From NCBI RefSeq assembly GCF_000227685.2, contig NZ_CP007029.1, positions 1,586,501 through 1,650,500 of the forward strand: a stretch of 64,000 bases of DNA, written 5' to 3'. Below are positions 35,306-43,107 of this stretch, piece after piece. The DNA is from Thioalkalivibrio paradoxus ARh 1 (GTDB taxonomy: Bacteria > Pseudomonadota > Gammaproteobacteria > Ectothiorhodospirales > Ectothiorhodospiraceae). Made by a program: the position numbers and the translations under genes. Under the pieces are notes generated by a model. The model was given only the letters and a program-made list of their open reading frames with translations, searched no databases and was not told where the DNA came from. How positions within the stretch are numbered: position 1 is the stretch's first letter; each line of letters starts with the position of its first letter.

Positions 35306-37129
35306 ATGAACACAAGTCATTCGAGCAGTCGGGCTTTGCCCGTCACTCCGGCCGCAAGAACGGGTCCTGCCAGACGGCGTTCCTTCGTGCCTTCCACGCT
35401 GGTGGTTGCGGTGTCGGTGGCGCTGCTTGTGGGTTGCAATAGCGGTGGCAGCGGTACGGACGCGGATCCCCCGGTGGTCGATGATGTCTCCGTTGGTCAG
35501 GATGTGTTCCGGTTCGAGACCTTCGGCAACGAGCGCTTTTGGACCGATGCAATGCGGCTACCACAGGGGATCGCGGGAGCAGGGGTCACGCCTCTGGATG
35601 CACTGGGGCTGGGTCTGAACGTGAACGTCCAGGCGCTGAGCGATGGAACTGCCGCTGCGCTGCTGGATGCACTCGATCAGATCAACAGCGGTGCCGACCC
35701 GGCCGACACGGTGCTGGCCGAGCCAGCGGTCACGCTGGCACTGATCAACGAAGGGGCCGTGAGCGGGGTTGTGGCATTCGATGCCGAAGGCGCACGGAAG
35801 CCGCTCGGCAGCGACCCTGGGTTCGATCCCGAGGACTCCCTGGATCTCGGCCGTGGAGATCGGATTGGCTTGAGCTGCGCGGTATGCCACTCCCGAACGG
35901 ATGATTCGGTGGTCCCGGCCGGCTTCGCTGGTCCAGGATCCGTCGGTGTCCAGGTCGATGGGATCGTCGCGGAAGGTCTGGACGTCGGGACGATCCTGGC
36001 GGTTGCGGACAATCCCCGGGCCTACCTCCCGTTCCTGCAACTGGCGTTCGAGAGCCTGGATGGTGCGACTATCGGCAACGGTGATTTCCCGGGCCTGCGC
36101 CGGGACTCGGACGACGCCGAGGCGCGGGCGTACCTGACCGGCAGCGATTCCGACACCGGGCGCCGGTACTATCCGCTGACGTCGTTCGACGCCACACCGG
36201 ACGGCATCGGCAACGCCACCTACATCCCGCCGTTTTTCCGTACCGATCTCGCGGCTCCCTGGGGCCACAGTGGGGCGTTCGAACGGCTGGACGATTTCAA
36301 CAACCTGGTCTACACCGTGGCACTGGATCCAACGAGTCTGCTGACCGATTCGGGGCGTGCATTTCTGAACGTGCTGGCCGGCCCGGTGGGCGACGAGATC
36401 GCCGAGCGCTACGAGGAGACACTGCGCGAAACGGGAGTCATCCCAGCAGGCGTCGCCACTGCCGACGTGGTGCCCTTCGTGGATGCAGCCCGTGATGACC
36501 TGTCGCCGGGGAGTGCGGCTGGACCCGTCGGTCTCCGCGTCGCCGAGGCACGACTGCAGGCGCTGAATGCCTACACTGACCAGCTCCCGGCCCCGTCCGC
36601 GCCGGACGGTCTCGACCCGATCCAGGTCGCGCTCGGCGAACAGATCTTCCTCGGTTCCCGCAGCGATGGCGGGGCCAACTGCGTCTCCTGTCATAGTGCC
36701 GACCCGAACGCGCCCGTCCGCGATGTGATCGTTGGCATTGAGTCCATGTACCGGCCCTATGATCCCACCGTCCTGTTTGAACGCAGCGTGTTCAGTCCGC
36801 CGCTGAGCGACGTGCAAGTCAACCTGACAAGCGGTCCCCACCCATCCTATGACAATTCCCTGGTGGTGCTGGATGCGAGTGTCCGTGGCGAGGTACGTGG
36901 TCTCGCCAAGCCGCTACTGCTGGGGCTGGACAGCAAGAACCGGGTCCTGCATGACGGATCGGTGGCGGGCGTCGACGCCAGCGAGGCCCTCGACCGTCTC
37001 CTCGACCCGGCGCGTGGCCCCGATGCTCCGCATCCGTTCTACTTCCCTGGTACCGGACAGTCGGTAGGTGATCCGGTGGCGGGCCGCGCCGCGTTGGTGG
37101 ACTATCTGCGCAGTCGTAGCGCCCAGTAG
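35306..37129 (+). CDS. Diheme c-type cytochrome lipoprotein
   Basis: A 607-residue exported protein. After a basic start (RRRSF) comes a hydrophobic stretch and lipobox LLVGC with Cys44. Two haem-binding motifs are present, CAVCH (191-195) and CVSCH (459-463). The C-terminal third resembles di-haem peroxidase/MauG-type or electron-transfer proteins (GEQIFLGSRSDGGANC). The periplasmic side of a membrane is the expected site. ATG 35306 is favoured by GGAG upstream and by the signal sequence. It converges with the sigma/anti-sigma pair. The electron partner is unknown. Confidence 0.75.
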   Translation: MNTSHSSSRALPVTPAARTGPARRRSFVPSTLVVAVSVALLVGCNSGGSGTDADPPVVDDVSVGQDVFRFETFGNERFWTDAMRLPQGIAGAGVTPLDALGLGLNVNVQALSDGTAAALLDALDQINSGADPADTVLAEPAVTLALINEGAVSGVVAFDAEGARKPLGSDPGFDPEDSLDLGRGDRIGLSCAVCHSRTDDSVVPAGFAGPGSVGVQVDGIVAEGLDVGTILAVADNPRAYLPFLQLAFESLDGATIGNGDFPGLRRDSDDAEARAYLTGSDSDTGRRYYPLTSFDATPDGIGNATYIPPFFRTDLAAPWGHSGAFERLDDFNNLVYTVALDPTSLLTDSGRAFLNVLAGPVGDEIAERYEETLRETGVIPAGVATADVVPFVDAARDDLSPGSAAGPVGLRVAEARLQALNAYTDQLPAPSAPDGLDPIQVALGEQIFLGSRSDGGANCVSCHSADPNAPVRDVIVGIESMYRPYDPTVLFERSVFSPPLSDVQVNLTSGPHPSYDNSLVVLDASVRGEVRGLAKPLLLGLDSKNRVLHDGSVAGVDASEALDRLLDPARGPDAPHPFYFPGTGQSVGDPVAGRAALVDYLRSRSAQ

Positions 37130-37210
37130 GGACGCAGACCCGCCCGGAAACGGAGGTCTCCGGGCGGGGTATGCACCTACACCTGAGCGCAGGAGCGGTT
37201 ACACCGCCAG

Positions 37211-37738
37211 TTATCCGCGCAAACGCGCGCGCAGCGTTCGGCCCAGAATTTCCATGCGTTGCCAGAAACCGGGGGCGGTCTCGGCATAGCCGGTGCGCAG
37301 GAAGATCAGTGCCCCTTCGTCGCTGTGCAACTCCCCATGTTCGCTCCCGCACTGGGCCAGGTGATAGTCGCCCTCGTGGACTTCCAGATTGCCGATTCGC
37401 AGCGTTCCCTTGAGCACAACGCATTCCTCGTCCTGGTCGTGGCTATGGCTCGGGTAACGAGCCCCGGGCTCGAGCTGCATCAGGAACGATCGATACCCGG
37501 CTCGGCGATCAGCATGCAGGGGCTTGACGCGGATGCCCGGCCGCAGGTCGAACCACATGCCCTCTGTGCTCTTGCGGGTCACGTGGCCGGCACCCGATAC
37601 GCGCAGTTGTCGCAATCGTGCCCAGATGCGGTCACGGGTCTCCCGGTCCGGTGGTACAGGCTTCTGAGCGGATAGCAGGGCCACCAGAATGTCCTCGTCC
37701 AGCGGTTCGCCGTCGCCAGGCTTGCGGTGATCGGCCAT
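37211..37738 (-). CDS. ChrR-like cupin anti-sigma factor
   Basis: A 175-residue protein encoded two bases after the ECF sigma gene. Residues 85-160 form a ChrR-type cupin with SHSHDQDEECVVLKGTL and a later HLAQCGSEHGEL, positions that could hold a metal. The N-terminal 50 residues are short and lack the H-x3-C-x2-C zinc motif of classical ChrR anti-sigma domains. It may therefore control the sigma factor differently, or only through the cupin. GGAG precedes the ATG at 37738. Confidence 0.72.
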   Translation of the reverse strand: MADHRKPGDGEPLDEDILVALLSAQKPVPPDRETRDRIWARLRQLRVSGAGHVTRKSTEGMWFDLRPGIRVKPLHADRRAGYRSFLMQLEPGARYPSHSHDQDEECVVLKGTLRIGNLEVHEGDYHLAQCGSEHGELHSDEGALIFLRTGYAETAPGFWQRMEILGRTLRARLRG

Positions 37739-37740
37739 GG

Positions 37741-38307
37741 TCAGTGTCTCCGTAGTATTTCGCGTAGCTGTAGTTGGGTACGCCGGATACACGATTTGAT
37801 CGTGCCCAAGGGTTCGCCGGTGTGAGAAGCGATCTCCGCGTGGGTCATGCCATTGAAGAACGCGAGCCCGAGAAGCCGATGCGCGCGATTGTCCAGGGTG
37901 GCCAACGCATGGTGCAGGGCAGTGGCGGACTGCAGACTTGCCAGCAGCGATTCCGGATCGTCACGGGTGTCGTCCGTTGAGGTGGAAGCGCTCATTCTCG
38001 GATTCTCATCGACTGTGTCCAGAGCCTGATGCTGGCGCCACCCGCGCTCGCGACGCAGATGGTCGATGGCTCGGGACCGGGCAATCATCAACATCCAGCC
38101 GATCCCTGAACCGCGGCTTGGGTCGAATCTGCCGGCCTGGTTCCAGATCTGCAGGTAGCTGTCGCTGACGATCTCCTGCGCCGCCTCCGGATCCGCGACC
38201 ATGCGCATCGTGACGCCCCACAACCGGTTCAGCGTTTGGTCGTAGAGCGCCGCAAGCGCTTCTTCATCGCCTTGGGCGACTTTTCCCAGCAATCGTTCCG
38301 TGTCCAT
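37741..38307 (-). CDS. ECF-family RNA polymerase sigma factor
   Basis: A 188-residue sigma-70 family member. Region 2 is seen as DPEAAQEIVSDSYLQIW and WMLMIARSRAIDHLRRER. Region 4 is seen as LGLAFFNGMTHAEIASHTG and LGTIKSCIRRTQLQLRE. Regions 1 and 3 are absent, as in ECF factors. It is paired with a cupin anti-sigma like those of the RpoE-ChrR group that respond to singlet oxygen or peroxides. The stimulus here is inferred only by analogy. No clear autoregulatory promoter was found upstream. Confidence 0.9.
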   Translation of the reverse strand: MDTERLLGKVAQGDEEALAALYDQTLNRLWGVTMRMVADPEAAQEIVSDSYLQIWNQAGRFDPSRGSGIGWMLMIARSRAIDHLRRERGWRQHQALDTVDENPRMSASTSTDDTRDDPESLLASLQSATALHHALATLDNRAHRLLGLAFFNGMTHAEIASHTGEPLGTIKSCIRRTQLQLREILRRH

Positions 38308-38728
38308 TTCCGTTATCCCGGGCCTGGTCGCATCGAGCGTATTCGTGGATCAGTACGCAGAGCTTGCCCGATTGGATGCATCGGATCGAAACGGTCGGGG
38401 CGGGGATGCGGCGAACGCCGCTTCCGGCTTCCGGGCCAGCTGCAAGCGCCGACCCAACCCCGCGGATACTTGCCACGGAGCCCGTGGACCCGCGTTCTCG
38501 TGGAACTGGCCGAGGAGATGGAGGCCAGTCCCACCTACGACCGAGCAATGGCAGAGATCGACCGGGGCGTGGACGAGATCGTCCCCAGCGACGTGGTGGC
38601 CCCTGCCGCTTGCCGGCCCCATTCATGGGAAAATGCGCCCGCATCAGGTGAACTCTGGGCCTGGTATTGGAGGAGTTCTCCTTGCGCACCCACGAGATGG
38701 CGTGGTCCGACGCTCCTGGGGCCTCGGG
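38308..38728. other. Gap between the ECF sigma gene and a cupin gene
   Basis: About 420 bp without an intact gene. It contains the partial antitoxin copy at 38493-38600. I see no other recognisable sequence and no clear sigma-factor promoter. Confidence 0.4.
38493..38600 (+). pseudogene. Fragment of the antitoxin gene found at 34625
   Basis: The reading frame LVELAEEMEASPTYDRAMA followed by EIDRGVDEIVPSDVV is nearly the same as residues 27-60 of the 34625 protein. Most bases are identical over about 100 bp. It has no start, no N-terminus and no helix-turn-helix domain. It is the relic of a duplicated or once-related antitoxin. Confidence 0.65.
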
Positions 38729-39049
38729 TCAGAGCCACTCGACGCCCCGGTGAGCCGTTACGAAGAACAGGCTGTCCTCGATGGCAACCATTTCATGCAC
38801 TTCATCGGGCTCCATGAGCAGGTAGTCGCCCGCTTGGGCGATCCGGCCATCACCGAGGTCCATCCTGCCTTGGATCATGTAGGTCTCTTCCGCGGCAATG
38901 TGCCGGTGCCTGGGCAGCGTGGCGCCTTTCCGGATTTTGATGAACCCCGAGATGCCGCCGTCGTGGGCTTCCCGCACCATGCATACCTCCAGGTCGCTGC
39001 TGCTGCCCATCGGATGAAATTCATGTTCGTTCGATGTGACGACTCTCAT
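38729..39049 (-). CDS. Small cupin-domain protein
   Basis: A 106-residue single-domain cupin. It has a first motif RHRHIAAEETYMIQG and a second region GDYLLMEPDEVHEM, which supply the His/Glu metal ligands. It has no signal peptide and is likely cytoplasmic. AGGAGAGG lies just before the ATG at 39049. It is 19 bp downstream of the FAD oxidase stop, so the two are co-transcribed. It may be a dioxygenase or a redox/ligand sensor; the substrate is unknown. Confidence 0.75.
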   Translation of the reverse strand: MRVVTSNEHEFHPMGSSSDLEVCMVREAHDGGISGFIKIRKGATLPRHRHIAAEETYMIQGRMDLGDGRIAQAGDYLLMEPDEVHEMVAIEDSLFFVTAHRGVEWL

Positions 39050-39068
39050 GGTCCTCTCCTTATTCGTC

Positions 39069-40502
39069 CTACCCGTGCCCTTTCCCACTGGGTGGAATGT
39101 TGCGGTTGACGCGGAAACGGTTGTCCGGATCCCAGCGCTGCTTGACCTCGGCGAGTCGCTGGAGGGCCGGGCCCAGGGCCGCTTCCATACGCTCCGGCCC
39201 TTCGTCCTCGGTCTGGAAGTTGATGTAGGCGCCACCCGTGGAGAAGGCTTTCAGGTCCTGCCAGGCCGCGCGCGCCCAGGCGATATTCGCCTCGTCGTCT
39301 TCCGGTTGCTCCCATGCGCCGCCTGCACTGAAGACATAGCGGGCGTCGCGATTGCCCACCGGGGAGTGGTCGTTGTCGAGCCGGTTCAACGCGCCGGCGA
39401 GCTGGAAAAGGATCACCCCCGAGTGCGGCGAGCGAATGCGTCCGGCATGCTCGATCGCCTTCTTGCAGAGCGCGGGCTCGACACCGGGCAGATATTCGCT
39501 CTTCCAGTAGTAGCGCCGCCCCTTGGGCTGCGTCACATCCAGCAGCTTTTGCAGCTCCGCATAGGAGCGCCGAACCAGCATGTCACCGATGGGCTGACCG
39601 AACGCCTTGATTGGGGCGACGACTGCCGCCTCGCCTTGCTCCGGATCACCGCTGTAACAGGCAAGCAATCCCACGATCGGCTTGCCATGCCACTCCTTGG
39701 GCAGCCAGGAGCACGACGGCGCCGGGCGCATCATGGCGACCAGGGTCAGTTCAGGGGGCGCCTGCTCGGCCAGGTGCCGATAGTGCTCGAGCACCGCCGA
39801 GGCCTCGCTGGCAGGCCAGGCCACCACGCCGCCAACGACCTCGGGGCCGACGGGATGCAACTGGTAGTCGAAACCGGTCACCACGCCGAAGTTGCCGCCA
39901 CCGCCGCGCAGGCCCCAGAACAGGTCGGGATGCTCGTCGGCGCTGGCATGCACCAGATGACCATCGGCGGTCACCATGTCCATACCGATCACGTTGTCCG
40001 TGGTGTAGCCCCAGCGGCGGGTCAGGTAGCCGAAGCCACCCCCCAGCGTGAGCCCCGCGATCCCAGTGGTCGAAACGAAGCCGAGCACAGTGGCCAGGCC
40101 GTGCACCTGGGTCTCACGATCCACGTCCCCGAGCACACAGCCCGCCTGGGCGTGGGCCACCTGCCGCTCGCGGTCGACCCAGACCCCACGCATCAGCGAG
40201 AGATCGAGCATCAGCGCGCCGTCGGCCACCGCCAACCCGGCGATATTGTGGCCGCCGCCCTTGATGCAGAGCAGCAGGTCGTGCTCGCGGGCAAAACGCA
40301 CACTGGCCATCACGTCGGCGACGCCCAGGCAACGCACCACCAGTGCCGGCCGACGATCGATCATGGCGTTCCAAAGGCTGCACGAGCCTTGGTAGTCTGG
40401 GTCATCCGGCGTCAGCAACGGCCCCTGGAGCTGCATCTTCAAGCCGTCGAGCATGTCTGGCGTCAGTTCGAATCCGGCACCGTCGAGAGTTATCGCTTTC
40501 AT
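39069..40502 (-). CDS. FAD-linked oxidase with a berberine-bridge-type C-terminus
   Basis: A 477-residue flavoprotein of the VAO/PCMH family. The N-terminal FAD-binding domain has IKGGGHNIAG with His85, the probable covalent flavin attachment. The segment TTGIAGLTLGGGFGYL follows; family members bonded twice to FAD have a cysteine before this, and here it is serine. The C-terminus ends with a BBE-type WDPDNRFRVNRNIPP. Such enzymes oxidise alcohols, sugars or alkaloid-like compounds using oxygen. No signal peptide is seen. It lies between two cupin genes. Confidence 0.85.
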   Translation of the reverse strand: MKAITLDGAGFELTPDMLDGLKMQLQGPLLTPDDPDYQGSCSLWNAMIDRRPALVVRCLGVADVMASVRFAREHDLLLCIKGGGHNIAGLAVADGALMLDLSLMRGVWVDRERQVAHAQAGCVLGDVDRETQVHGLATVLGFVSTTGIAGLTLGGGFGYLTRRWGYTTDNVIGMDMVTADGHLVHASADEHPDLFWGLRGGGGNFGVVTGFDYQLHPVGPEVVGGVVAWPASEASAVLEHYRHLAEQAPPELTLVAMMRPAPSCSWLPKEWHGKPIVGLLACYSGDPEQGEAAVVAPIKAFGQPIGDMLVRRSYAELQKLLDVTQPKGRRYYWKSEYLPGVEPALCKKAIEHAGRIRSPHSGVILFQLAGALNRLDNDHSPVGNRDARYVFSAGGAWEQPEDDEANIAWARAAWQDLKAFSTGGAYINFQTEDEGPERMEAALGPALQRLAEVKQRWDPDNRFRVNRNIPPSGKGHG

Positions 40503-40771
40503 GGCAAGGCCTCCTGTTCATTCCACCAAGGGTTGAGGTTCTTGCTGCCTACGCACCGCGTCCACACGGGGGATCACCCGGGGGCCTTGGCGTGGCGTCC
40601 CCGGCTCGTCACCGTGCCAGGCGCCGCGTGGAGGCATTCGCACCGCTACCTCAAACCGTTGCTGAAGCTGCCGGCGAGCCGCACGTTCACGATCTGGTGC
40701 GGCCCCCGTCCGCGCCGCCACCGACCACGGCCGCAACCCGGTCGCGGCCGTGGCGGTTGGGCACCGCCGCC

Positions 40772-41329
40772 TCAGTGCGCATGCGTCCCGGTTGAGATGC
40801 CGCATTTCTCGTCCAGCGCCGCGCCTTCGTCCGCGTCGACCGGGATTGTCAGTGGACCCTCGTCAGGTGCTCCGAGGAGCGTGGCAATGACCACCGTGGG
40901 CTCATCCCGGCTGGGGTTGTAGGCGGTGTGCACGCTGTGCCCGGGATCGACCAGCGCCATACCCGGCCCGTACTCGCGCCCGACACAGTCTTCCGCGAAC
41001 ATGAACACGAAGTCGCCCTCGGTGATATTGATCAGCACCGTGCCGGGGTGGGTGTGCCAGGGAAACACGGCGCCGGGCTGGATCGTGAACTCGACCACGA
41101 CGACGTTGGACGCATCGTCGAGGTTGACGACGTGCTTGGGCAGACCGTCGAGCTCCTGTGTGATCTGCATCGAGACGTTGCCGCTGAACGTGTGGCGCTG
41201 GGTCAGCGGCTCGGCCGTGATCGGATCGGGCCCTGCATGTGCCGTCGTCGCGACGGCAAGCAGGAGCATCATCGAGCCGGCGACGGACATCGCGCCTATC
41301 GCCAGCGAGCGGGAGTTGTGGTTCTTCAT
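40772..41329 (-). CDS. Exported cupin-domain protein
   Basis: A 185-residue protein with a signal peptide (MLLLAVATTAHAG region, cut about residue 32). A cupin follows, with FPWHTHPGTVLINITEG and DPGHSVHTAYN as metal-binding motifs. ATG 41329 is fixed by AGGAGG immediately upstream and by the signal peptide. It heads the leftward unit that continues, after a 269-bp gap, to the FAD oxidase. It may be a periplasmic dioxygenase or binding protein; the ligand is unknown. Confidence 0.75.
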   Translation of the reverse strand: MKNHNSRSLAIGAMSVAGSMMLLLAVATTAHAGPDPITAEPLTQRHTFSGNVSMQITQELDGLPKHVVNLDDASNVVVVEFTIQPGAVFPWHTHPGTVLINITEGDFVFMFAEDCVGREYGPGMALVDPGHSVHTAYNPSRDEPTVVIATLLGAPDEGPLTIPVDADEGAALDEKCGISTGTHAH

Positions 41330-41376
41330 GGCATCCTCCTGTGGATCGGTTGGGGAACCGCTTTGTCGTGGCGGCA

Positions 41377-41610
41377 TCAATGCCGCGTACCGTGAACGAC
41401 CGAGTAGTCGCGTGGCACGCAGATGCCGAGTTCGTCGGCGAAGCGTTCGTGGAATGCCACGAAATCGGTCTTGAACCGTTCGCGGCGTTCGGGGTCGAGC
41501 TTGCTGCGGCTCACTTCGTCATAGGCCGCCCCACCGCCCGACCACACGGCCGGGGAACCCGCGTTGTGCGGACGGATTCGGCCGTCGAAGGATTGAGGTG
41601 CTATGTTCAT
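41377..41610 (-). pseudogene. Class I methyltransferase with its catalytic core deleted in frame
   Basis: A 77-codon frame with an excellent AAGGAGATGAACC start region. Residues 14-34 (HNAGSPAVWSGGGAAYDEVSR) resemble the beginning of a class I SAM-dependent methyltransferase. Residues 36-76 (LDPERRERFKTDFVAFHERF and GICVPRDYSVVHGTR) resemble its extreme C-terminus. The SAM-binding Rossmann core of roughly 180-200 residues is missing, yet the frame is open. It cannot be an active enzyme. It may still make a small protein, because its start signals look intact. The family reading is from memory and needs a search. Confidence 0.55.
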
Positions 41611-41700
41611 GGTTCATCTCCTTCATGACTCGTTGGCGGTGTCGGGCACGGCGGTATGCCCCGGAAGTTCAGCATCCCAAAGCGGTTTGCCGGCCTGCTA

Positions 41701-41715
41701 GTTCAAGAACTGAAC
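41701..41715. promoter_or_regulatory. Dyad GTTCA-N5-TGAAC, candidate HxlR operator
   Basis: A perfect 5-bp inverted repeat with a 5-base centre in the 162-bp divergent region. It lies 57 bp before the HxlR-type gene and 90 bp before the methyltransferase relic. It is a plausible site for autoregulation and for control of the cupin/oxidase unit. This is inferred only from position and symmetry. Confidence 0.35.
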
Positions 41716-41772
41716 CGGACAGCGGCTCCTCGCCGGGGGCAGTTTGTGCGGACACGGCAACGGAGAGGCGCT

Positions 41773-42480
41773 ATGACGAACCGAACCGGGTACGGCCAGT
41801 TCTGTCCTGTGGCGAAGGCCAGCGAGATCCTGACCACGCGCTGGACGCCGCTGATCCTGCGCGAACTGATCAGCGGGTCCTCCGGTTTCAACGAGATCCA
41901 TCGCGGTGTGCCGCTCATGTCGCGTGCACTCCTGGCCAGCCGCCTGCGGGAGCTGGTTGCCCACCGTATCGTGCTCCGCGACGGCAGCGGTGCCTACCGC
42001 CTCACGGAGGCCGGCGCGGCGCTGGGGCCGATCATCATCGCGATGGGCCTGTGGGGCCAGCGCTGGGTGGAAAGCGCGGCCGACGGTCCGGACTGGGACG
42101 CGGGTGTGCTGATGTGGGACATGCGCAGGCGCATCGATACCGCCGTTCTGCCCCCGGGACGCACGGTGGTGCAGTTCGACTACAGCGATGCGCCGCCGGA
42201 GCTGAGACGCTGGTGGCTATTGATCGAGGACGACGACGTCGACCTGTGCCAGTCGGATCCCGGATTCGAGGTGGACCTCTACATCGCCACCAGCGTGCGG
42301 GTGATGGGCCCGGTCTGGATCGGCCAACGACCACTCGCCCCGGCGATCGAACGCGAGGAGATCCGCGCCTGCGGCCGATATGACCTGTCGCGCAGCCTCG
42401 GGCGCTGGCTGAAATTGTCGGTGATCGCGGAGCAGGCGGAACGCTCAGCGCGCCGGAGAATGGGGTCCGTCGCGCCTTGA
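41773..42480 (+). CDS. HxlR-family transcriptional regulator
   Basis: A 235-residue regulator. The HxlR winged-helix domain occupies residues 8-95: FCPVAKASEILTTRWTPLIL, then RALLASRLRELV and a YRLTEAG wing. The cysteine at residue 11 is the position that senses thiols or electrophiles in some members. The C-terminal 130 residues are an extra SCP2-like or ligand-binding domain that short members do not have. GGAGAGG precedes ATG 41773. It is divergent from the cupin/oxidase unit and likely controls it. Confidence 0.85.
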   Translation: MTNRTGYGQFCPVAKASEILTTRWTPLILRELISGSSGFNEIHRGVPLMSRALLASRLRELVAHRIVLRDGSGAYRLTEAGAALGPIIIAMGLWGQRWVESAADGPDWDAGVLMWDMRRRIDTAVLPPGRTVVQFDYSDAPPELRRWWLLIEDDDVDLCQSDPGFEVDLYIATSVRVMGPVWIGQRPLAPAIEREEIRACGRYDLSRSLGRWLKLSVIAEQAERSARRRMGSVAP

Positions 42481-43107
42481 CACTGGGACCGTCTCCGGGT
42501 CGGGAAATGGCGCGTCATGTTCGATCGCGACGGCACCTGGCGTGTGTTCATCCAAGTCAGTTTCAGGTGAACGAAGCCTGGGTCGCGTTCCAGCTGAACG
42601 ATGTACGGATCCCTACCGAACGGGACGGCGATTTCGACTTTATGGCTCTGATGGATGCCGCCAGTTATTTTGTCCTGGGTTCAGCGCCAGTGCCCGTGAC
42701 GCGTGGGGAACTCACCGCAAAAACGGCTAGGCGCGTGCTGAGGGGAGGGCCAGTCGCACAAGAAGCGATGGCCGAAGGCCCTGTTCCCGTCGGCCGAACA
42801 ACCCGCGCGGTTCCTTTCGAATAAAGCGAAGTGCCGGGTCTCTTCAGCGGTGCTGCAGGGCGAGGCGATCGATGATCTCGACGGCGGCGAGGACAGTAGC
42901 GCGGACTACCGGCGCGTAACAGCGTTGTCCGCTGACCTGATGATCACGATTCCTTGCCGGCCCGATGGATCAGGCCAACATCGGAGTTCTGCACCTTTGA
43001 CGCGGGTAGCCACGGGAGTTCTGACGGGCGTGCCGGTCGCATGCTGCGCGAACACCTGTACTTCATGGTATCGGCTCGAACCAGGTGGTTCGCAAATAAG
43101 GCCCGCG
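42481..43107. other. Gap holding a decayed gene
   Basis: About 630 bp between the HxlR-type gene and the convergent aminotransferase gene. It contains the frameshifted gene at 42507-42855. The remaining 250 bp show no recognisable gene, repeat or terminator. Confidence 0.4.
42507..42855 (+). pseudogene. Frameshifted gene for a small conserved protein
   Basis: The first frame encodes VNEAWVAFQLNDVRIPTERD followed by GDFDFMALMDAASYFVLG, which looks like a real conserved N-terminus. After a G-rich run near 42743-42750 the frame shifts. The next frame continues HKKRWPKALFPSAEQPARF, typical of the same kind of protein. A one-base loss in the G-run explains this. I recall similar small hypothetical proteins but no function. 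Confidence 0.45.

Noticed and set aside
35128-35313. Small minus-strand frame before the diheme cytochrome
   Set aside because: It has no ribosome-binding site or family resemblance and overlaps the cytochrome start region.
38308-38360. TGATCC as a -35 box for autoregulation of the ECF sigma factor
   Set aside because: No matching -10 element lies at the expected distance, so a promoter cannot be supported.
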